This document shows positions 43,679 to 53,034 of a stretch of DNA of 64,000 bases, in pieces (within the stretch, counting starts at the first letter, position 1; each line of letters opens with the position of its first letter). A model generated the notes under the pieces. It saw only the letters and a program-made list of their open reading frames with translations. It had not been told where the DNA came from and did not search any database. Position numbers and translations under genes: made by a program. Location of the stretch: assembly GCA_900468805.1 (NCBI GenBank), contig UEIF01000056.1, positions 1 through 64,000 of the forward strand, written 5' to 3'. Source of the DNA: Hyphomicrobiales bacterium (GTDB lineage: Bacteria > Pseudomonadota > Alphaproteobacteria > Rhizobiales > Rhizobiaceae).

Positions 43679-45451
43679 GTGACCGAAGCTGCGCTCTCCA
43701 TCGCCGGTCTCAATGTCTTCCTGCGGCGAAACGGTAGCGATCATCTTGTGCTCGACGACATCGGTTTCGAGGCGATGCCGGGTGAAATCATCGCCATCGT
43801 CGGAGAAAGCGGCTCCGGCAAATCCACCCTCGGAGCGGCAATTCAGGGCCTGTTGCCGGCCTCCAATGAGCCCAAGGTCAGCGGCTCCATTCGTCTTGCA
43901 GGCACCGAGATCGTAGGAGCAAAGCCATCGGTGCTGCGCGCGGCTCGTCATTCACTCGTGCGTGCCATCCCCCAGGATCCGATGGGTGCACTCAACCCGA
44001 CGATGACGATCCGCCGTCAGCTCAGGGAATCGGCCAGTGGAAACGACGGCTTCGTCAGGGATTGGCTGAGCCGGGTCGGACTCGCGGATGCCGATGTCAT
44101 ACTCGATGCATTTCCGAATCGCCTGTCTGGCGGGCAGCGCCAGCGCATCCTTATCGCAATGGCGTTGATGGCACAGCCAAAGGTGCTGATTGCCGATGAA
44201 TCGATCACCGCGCTCGACTTCGCTTTGCGCGGCCAGGTCATCGAGCTCCTGCGCAAGATCGCGCGCGAGCAGCAGACTGCAATTCTTTTCATCACCCACG
44301 ACCTTACAGCTGCCGCATCGCTCGCGGACCGCGTGCTTGTGCTCTACGGCGGACGTATTCTGGAAGTGGGAAGAACCGATGATGCTTTGAAAAATCCCGG
44401 CCACCCCTATCTGGCCGGCCTGCTGGCGACTCAGTTCGATTTTCACACGGATCGCCAGCACTCTCTGCCCACTCTACCGGTCGAGCGGATGCGCCTTGCA
44501 GATCCGGGAAACGCTTGCTGCTATGCCTCCCGTTGCCTCATCGTCGGGGACCAGTGCATAAACAGACGGCCCGAACTCGCGCCACTTTCGGCCACCGGTC
44601 ATGTTGCCGCCTGCTTCTTCCCCGACTTGGTGCAATCCAGCGTCGCTCAATATCGCTCCGCGGAACTCTGGCCAACCACGACAACCCTGAAGCCTGTTGA
44701 CGTGCTGCTATTGTCTGATGTCAGCAAGAGCTTTACGTCCACCGGCCGATTTGGGCGTCGCGGGTCGCGGCAGGTGCTGGAATCGGTCAGTCTTTCGGTC
44801 GCTCTTGGTGAGTGTGTTGCCCTGCTTGGGGACAGCGGCGCCGGCAAATCGACGATTGTCAGGCTCGCGGCCGGGCTTCTGAAGCCTGATAGTGGAGAGA
44901 TTTCCTGTATCGATGATGCGCCGCAGGTTGTTTTTCAGGACGCAGTTGCATCCCTGACGCCCTGGCTTTCGATAGGCGAGCAGATCGGCGATCGGTTGCG
45001 GCCTCTGCCTCTCGGCAAGGCAGAGCGTCTTCACAAGGTTGTCAAAGCGCTAGAAATGGTGGGCCTCGATGAGAACCTTATGTCTTCGCTGCCCGCCAGC
45101 CTGTCCGTTGGTCAATGCCAGCGCGCAGTGATTGCTCGAGCGATCATTGTGCCGCCGAAACTTCTGCTCTGCGATGAGCCGATCAGCGCGCTTGATGTGT
45201 CGCTGGCTGCTGCGACGCTGAACCTTCTCGATGAGATCAGGCGGCGTCTTGGCATGGCGGTGCTGTTCGTCACCCATGATCTGGCGGCCGCGAGGATAAT
45301 CGCCGACCGCATTGCAGTGCTGGAAGACGGCCGGGTGGTGCAGCAGGGAGATCCCGACGCGATCACCGCCGGTTTTAATCGCCTGTCGATGGGCACCATT
45401 CTCACGGCAATACCGAAAACCCATGCGAGCACAGGCGGACGGGACGCATGA
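43679..45451 (+). CDS. Fused double ATPase of a peptide/nickel-type ABC importer
   Basis: A 590-aa protein joining DppD- and DppF-like ATPases. First half: Walker A GESGSGKST, signature LSGGQRQRI, Walker B VLIADESITALD, and an oligopeptide-type Cys-rich tail (CCYASRCLIVGDQC). Second half: GDSGAGKST, signature altered to LSVGQCQRA, Walker B LLLCDEPISALD. Start is GTG 43679. Its end overlaps the next gene by 4 bases. The altered second signature may make the sites asymmetric. Confidence 0.9.
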   Translation: MTEAALSIAGLNVFLRRNGSDHLVLDDIGFEAMPGEIIAIVGESGSGKSTLGAAIQGLLPASNEPKVSGSIRLAGTEIVGAKPSVLRAARHSLVRAIPQDPMGALNPTMTIRRQLRESASGNDGFVRDWLSRVGLADADVILDAFPNRLSGGQRQRILIAMALMAQPKVLIADESITALDFALRGQVIELLRKIAREQQTAILFITHDLTAAASLADRVLVLYGGRILEVGRTDDALKNPGHPYLAGLLATQFDFHTDRQHSLPTLPVERMRLADPGNACCYASRCLIVGDQCINRRPELAPLSATGHVAACFFPDLVQSSVAQYRSAELWPTTTTLKPVDVLLLSDVSKSFTSTGRFGRRGSRQVLESVSLSVALGECVALLGDSGAGKSTIVRLAAGLLKPDSGEISCIDDAPQVVFQDAVASLTPWLSIGEQIGDRLRPLPLGKAERLHKVVKALEMVGLDENLMSSLPASLSVGQCQRAVIARAIIVPPKLLLCDEPISALDVSLAAATLNLLDEIRRRLGMAVLFVTHDLAAARIIADRIAVLEDGRVVQQGDPDAITAGFNRLSMGTILTAIPKTHASTGGRDA

Positions 45452-46302
45452 ACGTTCCCGAGTTTCTTCCCGAAGAACGCTTCGTGCGCTGGTCCGTCGT
45501 TCTCGGCCGAACAGGCTGTATCGACCGAATTGGCTTGTTCGGCGTTATCGCTACAACGATCGTTGCCTTGTTCGCCACATGGCTCACACCGTTCAATCCG
45601 CAGCTCCGCGTGGCGGCGGCTTATCTGCCACCTTCCACTGAGCATTGGTTCGGGACAGACGAGATCGGGCGCGATCTTTTTTCGCGTATCGTCCTCGGTA
45701 TCCAATATACATGGCTGCCCGCACTTGCCCTTGTCATCATCAGCCTCGTCGTCGGCACATGCATCGGCATGATACCTGGGCTTATCAGCCGCAGGCTCGA
45801 CATGTTGGCGCAATGGGTCGCCGAATTCTTCCTGATCCTGCCTTCGACACTCGTGGCGCTGGCGGTGATCGCGACGCTAGGCGGGGGACTTGCCAATACG
45901 ATGATTGCGATGGGTATCGCATGGTGGCCCTGGTATGCGCGCATATCCCGCGATGAGCTTCGCCGGCTGAATGTTCGCCCGCATGTCGAGGCTGCCAGAA
46001 TTGCTGGCATCAGCGGCCCACGCCTGCTGTTGCGCTACCTTCTTCCCGGTGCCCTTCCGGCCCTGCTTGTGGCGGCGACACTGGATGTGGCAACCGCCAT
46101 CATGACGATGTCGCTCATGTCCTTCATCGGCCTCGGCCAACCAGCTCCGGCGCCCGAACTTGGGGCGATGACATCAAGGGCACTTGATAGCCTGTCCGTC
46201 TATTGGTGGCTTCCAATGCTGCCCGCGGCTGTCATTTTTCTCGTCTGCCTCCTTGCCAATCTTGCGGGAGACGGTCTTCGTGCGGCGTTGCGAGGAGCCT
46301 AG
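45448..46302 (+). CDS. ABC permease, DppC/NikC type
   Basis: A 284-aa permease. DppC features include the N-terminal cytoplasmic tail, FGTDEIGRDLFSRIVLGIQYTW, and the ATPase-contact loop HVEAARIAGISGPRLLLRYLLPG. About six helices. The gene order here is unusual, with DppC before DppB. Confidence 0.91.
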   Translation: MNVPEFLPEERFVRWSVVLGRTGCIDRIGLFGVIATTIVALFATWLTPFNPQLRVAAAYLPPSTEHWFGTDEIGRDLFSRIVLGIQYTWLPALALVIISLVVGTCIGMIPGLISRRLDMLAQWVAEFFLILPSTLVALAVIATLGGGLANTMIAMGIAWWPWYARISRDELRRLNVRPHVEAARIAGISGPRLLLRYLLPGALPALLVAATLDVATAIMTMSLMSFIGLGQPAPAPELGAMTSRALDSLSVYWWLPMLPAAVIFLVCLLANLAGDGLRAALRGA

Positions 46303-46305
46303 GAT

Positions 46306-47295
46306 ATGCTGGCCTATCTCTTTAGACGCATAGCGGGTCTCGTCGTCGTTCTCCTGGCGATGAGCTTTGCAGTGTTCTGCCTGCAAAGCATCATTCCCGC
46401 TGACCCCGCGCGCGCCATCGCCGGGCCGCTGACGCCGCTTTCGAATGTGAACGCTCTTCGCCAGCAGCTTGGCCTCGATGATCCCATTATCGTTCAGTAT
46501 GGCCGGTTTTTGTCGCGAATCGCGCAAGGCGATCTCGGGACGTCGACCAGGACCCGTCAGCCGGTGGCCGTCGATATAAGGCAATATCTGCCCGCATCGC
46601 TCGAACTGTCACTGGCAGCTCTCTGCCTTGGGCTTTCGCTGGCAGGTGTCATTGCGGTGATGCCCCGTATCGCGGGCGGCTCCGGAGGGTTGAGGCTTCT
46701 CTTCATTGCGGCTGGCTCGGTTCCAACTTTTATGTCGGCTTTGCTTCTGGTCTATTTCTTCTGGTTTCGCCTTGGCTGGTTGCCCGGTTCGGGCAGGATG
46801 AGCGAAGATGATATCGGCGGCCCGACCGGCTTCAATTTGATCGACGCGCTTGTCGGCGGCAGGGGCGACCTCAGCCTGGATGCGACCAGGCATCTGCTCC
46901 TGCCGGCCTTCGCTCTGGCACTGCCGATCGCGGTCGCGGTGGGGCGAAGTCTCGACAGCGCGTTGCGCGAGGTGATGCAGCAGACCTATATCGGAACTGC
47001 GCGGGGAAAGGGTCTTCGGGAAACTGCGGTCGTCTTGCGGCACGGCCTTCGCAACGCCGCCTCGCCGGCTCTGGCGATGATCGGTCTGCAGATCCGGCTT
47101 TTGTTTGGCAATCTGCTGATCGTCGAGCTTGTGTTCGGGTGGCCTGGCCTTGGTCTCTACATGGTCCAATCTCTGACCAGCGCCGACCTCCCGGCTGTTC
47201 TCGGCGTCACCATCGTCCTTGGGACCTTCTACATCCTCGTGAACATCATTATCGAAATCCTGCAGACATTGGCCGATCCCCGGATCGAGCTTTAG
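46306..47295 (+). CDS. ABC permease, DppB/NikB type
   Basis: A 329-aa permease: start MLAYLFRRIAGLVVVLLAMSFAVFCL, then DPARAIAG and LRQQLGLDDPIIVQY typical of DppB, and the coupling loop QTYIGTARGKGLRETAVVLRHGLRNA. Last gene of the importer operon, 3 bases after the previous stop. Confidence 0.92.
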   Translation: MLAYLFRRIAGLVVVLLAMSFAVFCLQSIIPADPARAIAGPLTPLSNVNALRQQLGLDDPIIVQYGRFLSRIAQGDLGTSTRTRQPVAVDIRQYLPASLELSLAALCLGLSLAGVIAVMPRIAGGSGGLRLLFIAAGSVPTFMSALLLVYFFWFRLGWLPGSGRMSEDDIGGPTGFNLIDALVGGRGDLSLDATRHLLLPAFALALPIAVAVGRSLDSALREVMQQTYIGTARGKGLRETAVVLRHGLRNAASPALAMIGLQIRLLFGNLLIVELVFGWPGLGLYMVQSLTSADLPAVLGVTIVLGTFYILVNIIIEILQTLADPRIEL

Positions 47296-47410
47296 CCCGC
47301 CTGAAACCTATCCTTTCGGCCTAGTTCGCTAGACACCTACCTTATGGATTTCCCCTACATTCAGCGTTCATCTGAGACTGGCGATCCCGGCCATTGTCTA
47401 GGGCGGTCAG

Positions 47411-47878
47411 ATGAATCAAGAGATCATGTTAAAAAGAGGTAATTCGGCACCGTCCCCGGACCGCGTTCTGTCCGATCCTCTTGATTGCTTGCAGGACGCC
47501 AGGTCAGACGGTGCGGACAAAGGCCGCCGCAGGACGGGCCTCAGCAATTGGCAGGTCAAACGCGTCACCGAATATGTCGATGAAAGGCTGGAGGGGCCGC
47601 TTCGCGTCGATGATCTGGCGGCCGCAGCAAAGCTCAGCCCCGCCCATTTCCGCCGCGCCTTTTCAATCAGCTTCGGGATGTCTCCCTACGCGTTCGTGAT
47701 GCAGCAGCGCATCGAGCGCGCCCAGACATTGCTGCTGGCCGCCGAGCATGAAATGGGCGATATTGCCTTTGCCTGCGGCCTGTCGGACCAAGCACATTTC
47801 AGCCGTTTATTCCGGCGCTTCGTCGGCACGACACCCAGCCAATGGCGGCATGAACTCGGCGCGCAAAGCGCCTCTTAA
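47411..47878 (+). CDS. Short AraC-family regulator (DNA-binding domain only)
   Basis: A 155-aa protein consisting of an unstructured leader of about 45 residues and the double AraC helix-turn-helix (VTEYVDERLEGPLRVDDLAAAAKLSPAHFRRAF to GLSDQAHFSRLFRRFVGTTPSQWR). No ligand-binding domain, so activity may depend on expression level. It follows the ABC operon by 115 bases and is separately transcribed or its last member. Confidence 0.87.
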   Translation: MNQEIMLKRGNSAPSPDRVLSDPLDCLQDARSDGADKGRRRTGLSNWQVKRVTEYVDERLEGPLRVDDLAAAAKLSPAHFRRAFSISFGMSPYAFVMQQRIERAQTLLLAAEHEMGDIAFACGLSDQAHFSRLFRRFVGTTPSQWRHELGAQSAS

Positions 47879-47959
47879 ACGGCTTGCGCCAGGTGGATCA
47901 CGCTCTCACCATGATCCACCGGCTACGGGGAGCAGCCGCGATGCCGGCATCTCGTCCGG

Positions 47960-50239
47960 TTATGCCGACAAAGCTTCGAGCTCTCGGACTGTCGGTCTGG
48001 CCTGGTTTTCCCGCGGTGCGAATTTCGCCTGAACGTCCCGGACCGGCAGACTGAATGTGATGGACGCACCGCTGCGCGCACCGTTTTCCGCCCAGAGACG
48101 TCCTCCGTGGGATTCAATGATGGAACGGCAGATCGCAAGGCCCATGCCCATACCATCCTGCTTTGTTGTATAAAAGGCCTCGAAAATCCTCTCGGGGTCG
48201 CTGATGCCGCTCCCGAAGTCGCTCACTTCCACCTCAACCGTATCATCGTCCCGCAACCGCGACTCGATCTTCAGCATGCGGGCTCCAGGCTCGATGTCGT
48301 GCATCGCTTCGATGCCGTTGCGGATGAGATTAAGCATCACCTGCTCCAGCTGCACATGGTCTGCGCTGGTCGCCGGCAGATAGGGGTCGAGCTCGATGTC
48401 GAGCCTCACCTTGTTGGAGGCGAGCTTGTCGGCGAGCAGTTCGCAGGCATCACCGATCAGATTGTTCAGATCGACTGCCGTTCGGGGGTAGGCTGTCTTG
48501 CCGAAGAGCGCCCTGATGCGGCTGACGACATCGGCGGCTGCATCGGCATCGCGCACGATCCAGTCGGCAGAACGCAGTGCGCGCTCTAGGTTCGGCGGAT
48601 CGGCACTCAGCCAGCGGCGGAATGCATTCGCATTGGCGACGACTGCCTGTAGCGGTTGATTGAGTTCATGCGCAATCGAGACGGAAAGCTCGGACATACT
48701 GGCAGCGCGCAGTGCCCTTGCCAGCCTTTCGTCGGACTGACGCAACGCCTCCTGCGCGCGAACCTCATCATCGATGTCGAGGTTGACGCCATACCAGCGG
48801 ATGATTTTGCCGTTTTCGTCGCGTAAGGGTTCGACGCGTGAATCCATCCAGCGATATTGACCGTCCCTGTGGCGAAGTCGGCCCTTGTGGTTGATAGGCT
48901 GACCTGTCGCAATGGCGTTCCTGAACGCCTCCGTTACCGCCGCGCGATCATCCGGATGGACAAGTTCTGCCTGAGTGGCGACCTGTTCCGGCGTCTTCGA
49001 GTGAATATCGCCTTCATCGAGCCCTGCCCATTCGGAAAAACGCTTGTTGAAATAGCAGGGAAGCCCCTCGGGCGTCATCAGCCAGATCAGCGACGGCACC
49101 GTATCAACGATCAGGCGCAGCTCTGCTTCACGCTCACGCGCCGCTTCATGGGCTTCCATCTCGTCGTGGATGTCGAGGCAAACGCCATACCACTGAATGA
49201 TCTGGCCATCAGCGTCGCGTAGCGGCTCAGCCTTGCCGTCGATCCAGCGATAGACGCCGTCGAAACGCCGTTGCCGATATTTCAACACGAAGCGCTCGCC
49301 AGTTTCAAAGGCCTGCGACAGGCTCTTCTGGAATAGTGCGCGGTCTTCTGGGTGAATGGCTTCGATAATTGCCGTCGCGAATCTTTTTGTGTCCGCGGGA
49401 TCGTTGCTCGCAAGCGAAATCCCGGTCCAGCGCATAAGCGGCCCGTTGATGTAAGAAGTTTCGCCGGCTGCGTTTGCGCACCAGATGAGGGCCGGCACCG
49501 TATCGATCATCTGTTGCAATTGCTGCTGGCTTTCCCGAAGGGCAGCTTCCGCCTTGCGTTGGTCATCGATGTCGACGGAGGTCGCGAACCAGGCCGTGAT
49601 TCGGCCCTGTTCGTCACGCGAGGCGATGGCGGAATCGCGAAGCCATCGATAGGTCCCGTCGGCGCGCCGGACCCGCTGCTCTTCGAATATCGGCACACCC
49701 GTTTTGAGGCTGTGCTCCCATCTTGCCTTGCATCCTTCGACCTCATCGGGATGGACGAAAAGACTCCACCACGAATGATTGTCAAGCTGGGCGATCCTGC
49801 TCATTTCTTCGGCGGTCACGCCGACAAAATCGAGCGCTTTCGGATTGAGGAAGCGCAGGCGACCGTCAGGATAGGCCGACCATCCGAATCCTGGAATATC
49901 TTCGATATTGGGTTGAATATTCTTGTACACACGGTCGAATAGGCTCTGCGGTTTGAAGACGTTGATGAAAAACCAGAGAGCCGCAGCGGAACAGGCAAAC
50001 ATGACGACTCGCATCGGTTCGTCATTCCCGAAATTGACAGGCGAAAGAACGACGGTTGCGGTCAACAAACAGCCGATGAGCAAAACGGCCAGGCCCGTGC
50101 GCCAGCTCGTATAGAGCCAGATGGCTACCATTGCGACGAGAATGCCGGAGGGATCTGCGAAAAGCCCTGCCATCAGGATGCCGCTGCCACCAACAGCCAT
50201 GGCTGTGACGATCCGTTTTTTAGACGATGTCAACTGCAT
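47960..50239 (-). CDS. Membrane PAS histidine kinase, three PAS domains
   Basis: A 759-aa sensor kinase. Residues 1-95 hold about four membrane helices; three PAS/PAC units follow at about 105-230, 235-360 and 365-495, each ending in the DIDDxxxAEEAL type linker. The phosphoacceptor His is H524 (SIAHELNQPLQAV), then HATPase motifs LNLIRNGIEAM, DFGSGIS and GMGMGLAI. No receiver of its own. It is downstream of, and 53 bases from, the FixJ-type regulator at 50293, probably its partner. Confidence 0.92.
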   Translation of the reverse strand: MQLTSSKKRIVTAMAVGGSGILMAGLFADPSGILVAMVAIWLYTSWRTGLAVLLIGCLLTATVVLSPVNFGNDEPMRVVMFACSAAALWFFINVFKPQSLFDRVYKNIQPNIEDIPGFGWSAYPDGRLRFLNPKALDFVGVTAEEMSRIAQLDNHSWWSLFVHPDEVEGCKARWEHSLKTGVPIFEEQRVRRADGTYRWLRDSAIASRDEQGRITAWFATSVDIDDQRKAEAALRESQQQLQQMIDTVPALIWCANAAGETSYINGPLMRWTGISLASNDPADTKRFATAIIEAIHPEDRALFQKSLSQAFETGERFVLKYRQRRFDGVYRWIDGKAEPLRDADGQIIQWYGVCLDIHDEMEAHEAAREREAELRLIVDTVPSLIWLMTPEGLPCYFNKRFSEWAGLDEGDIHSKTPEQVATQAELVHPDDRAAVTEAFRNAIATGQPINHKGRLRHRDGQYRWMDSRVEPLRDENGKIIRWYGVNLDIDDEVRAQEALRQSDERLARALRAASMSELSVSIAHELNQPLQAVVANANAFRRWLSADPPNLERALRSADWIVRDADAAADVVSRIRALFGKTAYPRTAVDLNNLIGDACELLADKLASNKVRLDIELDPYLPATSADHVQLEQVMLNLIRNGIEAMHDIEPGARMLKIESRLRDDDTVEVEVSDFGSGISDPERIFEAFYTTKQDGMGMGLAICRSIIESHGGRLWAENGARSGASITFSLPVRDVQAKFAPRENQARPTVRELEALSA

Positions 50240-50292
50240 GGAAAACCCCTTTGCCTTTTCTATGTCTGACTTTCCATGACCTGGCGCTCATT

Positions 50293-50943
50293 TCAGCCAT
50301 CGCTCATTCGAACATGCGAAGGCAGCGCCTGCCAGACATTGAAAAGCTGCGCCACCGAACTGACCTGCATTTTCTTCATCATATTGCTGCGGTGAAGCTT
50401 CACCGTAAATTCGCTAATCCCAAGGGAGAAGGCTATCTGTTTGTTGACTTCGCCGGAGACGACAAGTTTCAGAACTTGGCGCTCGCGTACCGTGAGGGTT
50501 TCAAACAGAGAAACGTATCTATCGGCTGCAGACAATGCGTTCCTGCGGCTGACATCGGTGGCAATGGCATTGGAAACGGCATCGAGAAAGGTCTGGTCCC
50601 GCACGGGTTTGGTCAGGAAATCCTGCGCCCCGGCCTTCATCGCCTGCACGCTCATTGCAATATCGCCATGCCCCGTCAGAAACAGGACGGGTGTCGTGAT
50701 GCCGTTGCGGGTCAGATGATGCTGCAGGTCCAGGCCACTGATGCCGGGCATACGGACATCCAGCACGACACAGCTCGGGCGGTCGGGCAGCTTTGTATCG
50801 AGAAATTCCCGGCCAGACAAAAATGTCATTGCGTCAATGCCGACCGAATTCAGCAGGTTCTCCAGAGCCGCGCAAACCGTCGCATCATCGTCAACCAAGA
50901 TCGCGACCGGACTTTTCGACCCCTTGGAGGTGGTCACCCCCAT
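50293..50943 (-). CDS. FixJ/NarL-type response regulator
   Basis: A 216-aa regulator: receiver with acidic pocket DDD at 18-20, phosphorylated D62 (LDVRMPG) and K112 (TKPV), then a LuxR-type helix-turn-helix (LTVRERQVLKLVVSGEVNKQIAFSLGISEFTVKLHRSNMMKKM). ATG 50943 has GGAGG 9 bases upstream. In operon with the PAS kinase that follows. Confidence 0.93.
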   Translation of the reverse strand: MGVTTSKGSKSPVAILVDDDATVCAALENLLNSVGIDAMTFLSGREFLDTKLPDRPSCVVLDVRMPGISGLDLQHHLTRNGITTPVLFLTGHGDIAMSVQAMKAGAQDFLTKPVRDQTFLDAVSNAIATDVSRRNALSAADRYVSLFETLTVRERQVLKLVVSGEVNKQIAFSLGISEFTVKLHRSNMMKKMQVSSVAQLFNVWQALPSHVRMSDG

Positions 50944-51144
50944 GCATCATCCTCCAACTGCCAGCAGACATGCTGCTTCCCGGAACTGCAGGAGAATACA
51001 GTCACTGACGAGGAAATTGAAGGAGGGGGTGACTAAACCAAATATATATGGCGCGGCGCATTTTTTTATGTCTGATTTTTTTGCAGCATCTGCTTCTGCT
51101 TTCAAAAATGAAGGAAGCCCTGCTGAAATACGCCTCGATTTCGG

Positions 51145-51420
51145 CTAACGAGACGCAACCTTGAATGCCGTCGGCCGATGCTCGAGTGATACCGCGAGCG
51201 TTTCGCCATTCGCGACAAAATAAGCGACCGTCGGGTCTGCCTGCGATGACGAGGAGGCGGCGAGCGGCACATAGATTTTTGTGGACGCCTTGGGTGCAAA
51301 TGTCGCGCCGTAGCCGAGATACGCCAGTATTCCCGTGATCAGGCAGCCGATGACCAAGAGCGGAAACCTCGGTATCTCAAGAGGTCTGTACTGAGAGCTT
51401 GGGTCATGCCGCATGATCAT
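51145..51420 (-). CDS. Single-span membrane hypothetical protein, 91 aa
   Basis: A 91-aa protein with a short cytoplasmic N-terminus, one membrane helix (FPLLVIGCLITGILAYLGYG) and a periplasmic Ser/Ala-rich tail. Not recognised. Two starts two codons apart (51420, 51414). It lies between two FixJ-type regulators and reads the same way as the one at 50293. Confidence 0.55.
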   Translation of the reverse strand: MIMRHDPSSQYRPLEIPRFPLLVIGCLITGILAYLGYGATFAPKASTKIYVPLAASSSSQADPTVAYFVANGETLAVSLEHRPTAFKVASR

Positions 51421-51840
51421 CGCCTTCGACCGATTTTCGACATCATCAGCTTACAGACGGTTTGCTGCCTGAGGAGCTATACGAAGGTGTGCGCGGGGGC
51501 AACGAAGGTGTGCCTTGCGGCGGCTGTGTGTGGAGTGCATCCAGCCTGGAGCACCTGTCGCAGCTGGCGGAACTACCTGGTTGCAATTACGAGAGAATTT
51601 GATGGAACTCTGGACCGGTCTCGCCGCCCAACCTACACCCTTGGCGTATTTTTGTGAGGGGTTCCACGTGTTAGGGTGGTGAAGAGGCCGCCATGCCGCC
51701 AAATGCAATTCCGGCGTGGACTTGGCTGATGGGGATCCCTTCATGAATGCCGCGGAACGAGGCAGTGTTGAACTCAGGCTTGGCCGTGGTGTGGCAGTAA
51801 GGAAGATGCGCAAAACCGTCGTTTGGAGGCGCAGAAAGCC
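51421..51840. other. 420-base intergenic region before the FixJ-type regulator
   Basis: No convincing gene. A near-direct repeat CGAAGGTGTGC occurs at 51483 and CGAAGGTGTGCC at 51505. It presumably holds the promoter of the regulator at 51841. Confidence 0.45.
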
Positions 51841-52488
51841 ATGACGTTCGATCAAGTCAGTACGAGGGACGAGCCGGTTGTCTGTATCGTCGATGACGAA
51901 GGCCCTGTCAGGGCGTCGTTGGTGGACCTTTTCGAGTCGGTGGCGATGAAAGCTATCGCATTCGAGAGCGCTTCGGATTTTCTGGAGCGCTGCGATATGG
52001 GGCAGGCAGGTTGCATTCTTCTGGATGTGCGGATGCCCGGCATCAGCGGCCTGGATTTCCAGGATCAGCTCGCTGCGGCCGGAAACACCATGCCGATCAT
52101 CTTCATGTCGGGTCACGGAAGTGTTCCCTTGACCGTCAAGGCCATGAAAGCGGGAGCAACGGATTTTCTGATCAAGCCGTTTGCCGGCAGCGCCGTGATC
52201 GCCGCAGTCGGAGAGGCGATCAGGCGGGATACTGAGAACCGGAAAGAGGCCGCTGCACGCAACCAGCTGGAAAATTGTGAAGCCAAGCTTACCCCGCGCG
52301 AGCGGGAGGTTCTGGGCTATGTGGCTGCCGGGTTGATGAACAAGCAGATCGCGCATGAGATGCAGATCAGTGAAATCATGGTGAAACTGCATCGCGGGCG
52401 AATGATGAGAAAGATGCAGGCGGGTTCCCTTGCGGAACTCGTCCGCAAATTTGACATGTTGAAACCGGATCTGAAACTGTATCAGTAA
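51841..52488 (+). CDS. FixJ/NarL-type response regulator
   Basis: A 215-aa regulator with D18-D19, phosphorylated D62 (LDVRMPGISG), K112 (IKPF), and the helix-turn-helix LTPREREVLGYVAAGLMNKQIAHEMQISEIMVKLHRGRMMRKM. ATG 51841 is preferred over an in-frame TTG at 51823. Followed by a stand-alone receiver and a convergent PAS kinase; the same gene pair recurs at 57061. Confidence 0.93.
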   Translation: MTFDQVSTRDEPVVCIVDDEGPVRASLVDLFESVAMKAIAFESASDFLERCDMGQAGCILLDVRMPGISGLDFQDQLAAAGNTMPIIFMSGHGSVPLTVKAMKAGATDFLIKPFAGSAVIAAVGEAIRRDTENRKEAAARNQLENCEAKLTPREREVLGYVAAGLMNKQIAHEMQISEIMVKLHRGRMMRKMQAGSLAELVRKFDMLKPDLKLYQ

Positions 52489-52539
52489 CCTGCGTGGCGC
52501 CTAGCTCATTGCCCGAAAAAGAAGAATTGTGCTGACGCA

Positions 52540-52926
52540 ATGGCAAGTTTCCCCAATAAGACCGTCGCTGTCATCGATGATCATCGCTATCTCAGAGAAT
52601 CCCTTAAGGATTTGCTCGAGGCGGCTGGCTATGAAAGTGAGCTTTACGACTCCGCCGAAACATTCATCAACGAAAAAGGTTATTCGCTCGTCGATTGCAT
52701 TCTTGCCGACGTCAGAATGCCGGGAATGTCGGGCGTCGAGATGCTCCAGGCATTGAGCAGGATGCCATCGCACCCGCCGGTCATCATCATGACCGCTCAT
52801 GGGGACAAGGACGTCGAGGCAGCCGTTTTTCAGGCAGGCGCAATCGCCTTTCTGAGGAAGCCCGTCAATGCCGATTTGCTCATGTCGTGGCTGGAACGGG
52901 CGATCAGCGATTATCGCGGCGACTAG
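52540..52926 (+). CDS. Stand-alone receiver domain protein
   Basis: A 128-aa CheY-like protein with only a receiver: D13-D14 (VIDDHRYLRE), D57 in ILADVRMPGMSG, Thr in MTAHG and K107 in LRKPV. No output domain. It follows the FixJ-type regulator by 51 bases and may act as a phosphate sink or relay between the nearby kinase and regulator. Confidence 0.9.
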   Translation: MASFPNKTVAVIDDHRYLRESLKDLLEAAGYESELYDSAETFINEKGYSLVDCILADVRMPGMSGVEMLQALSRMPSHPPVIIMTAHGDKDVEAAVFQAGAIAFLRKPVNADLLMSWLERAISDYRGD

Positions 52927-52935
52927 GGCGATTCA

Positions 52936-53014
52936 GCAAAACCTTGCAGCGGCCTTGCGTCCGGAATTGCGTGAAACAAAGCGATAGAGCATTCCGTAAA
53001 AACGGAACTGCTCC
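52936..53014. repeat. Rhizobial-type dispersed intergenic repeat, copy 2, ending in a hairpin
   Basis: Sequence related to 13303-13369 (shared TGCAGCG, TTGCG, TGCGTGAAACAAAG). Its right end at 52987-53013 is an inverted repeat, GAGCA-TTCCGT, AAAA, ACGGAA-TGCTC, lying between convergent genes, so it could act as a two-way terminator. Confidence 0.62.
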
Positions 53015-53034
53015 AACCGCCGCGGCCGCCGCCG

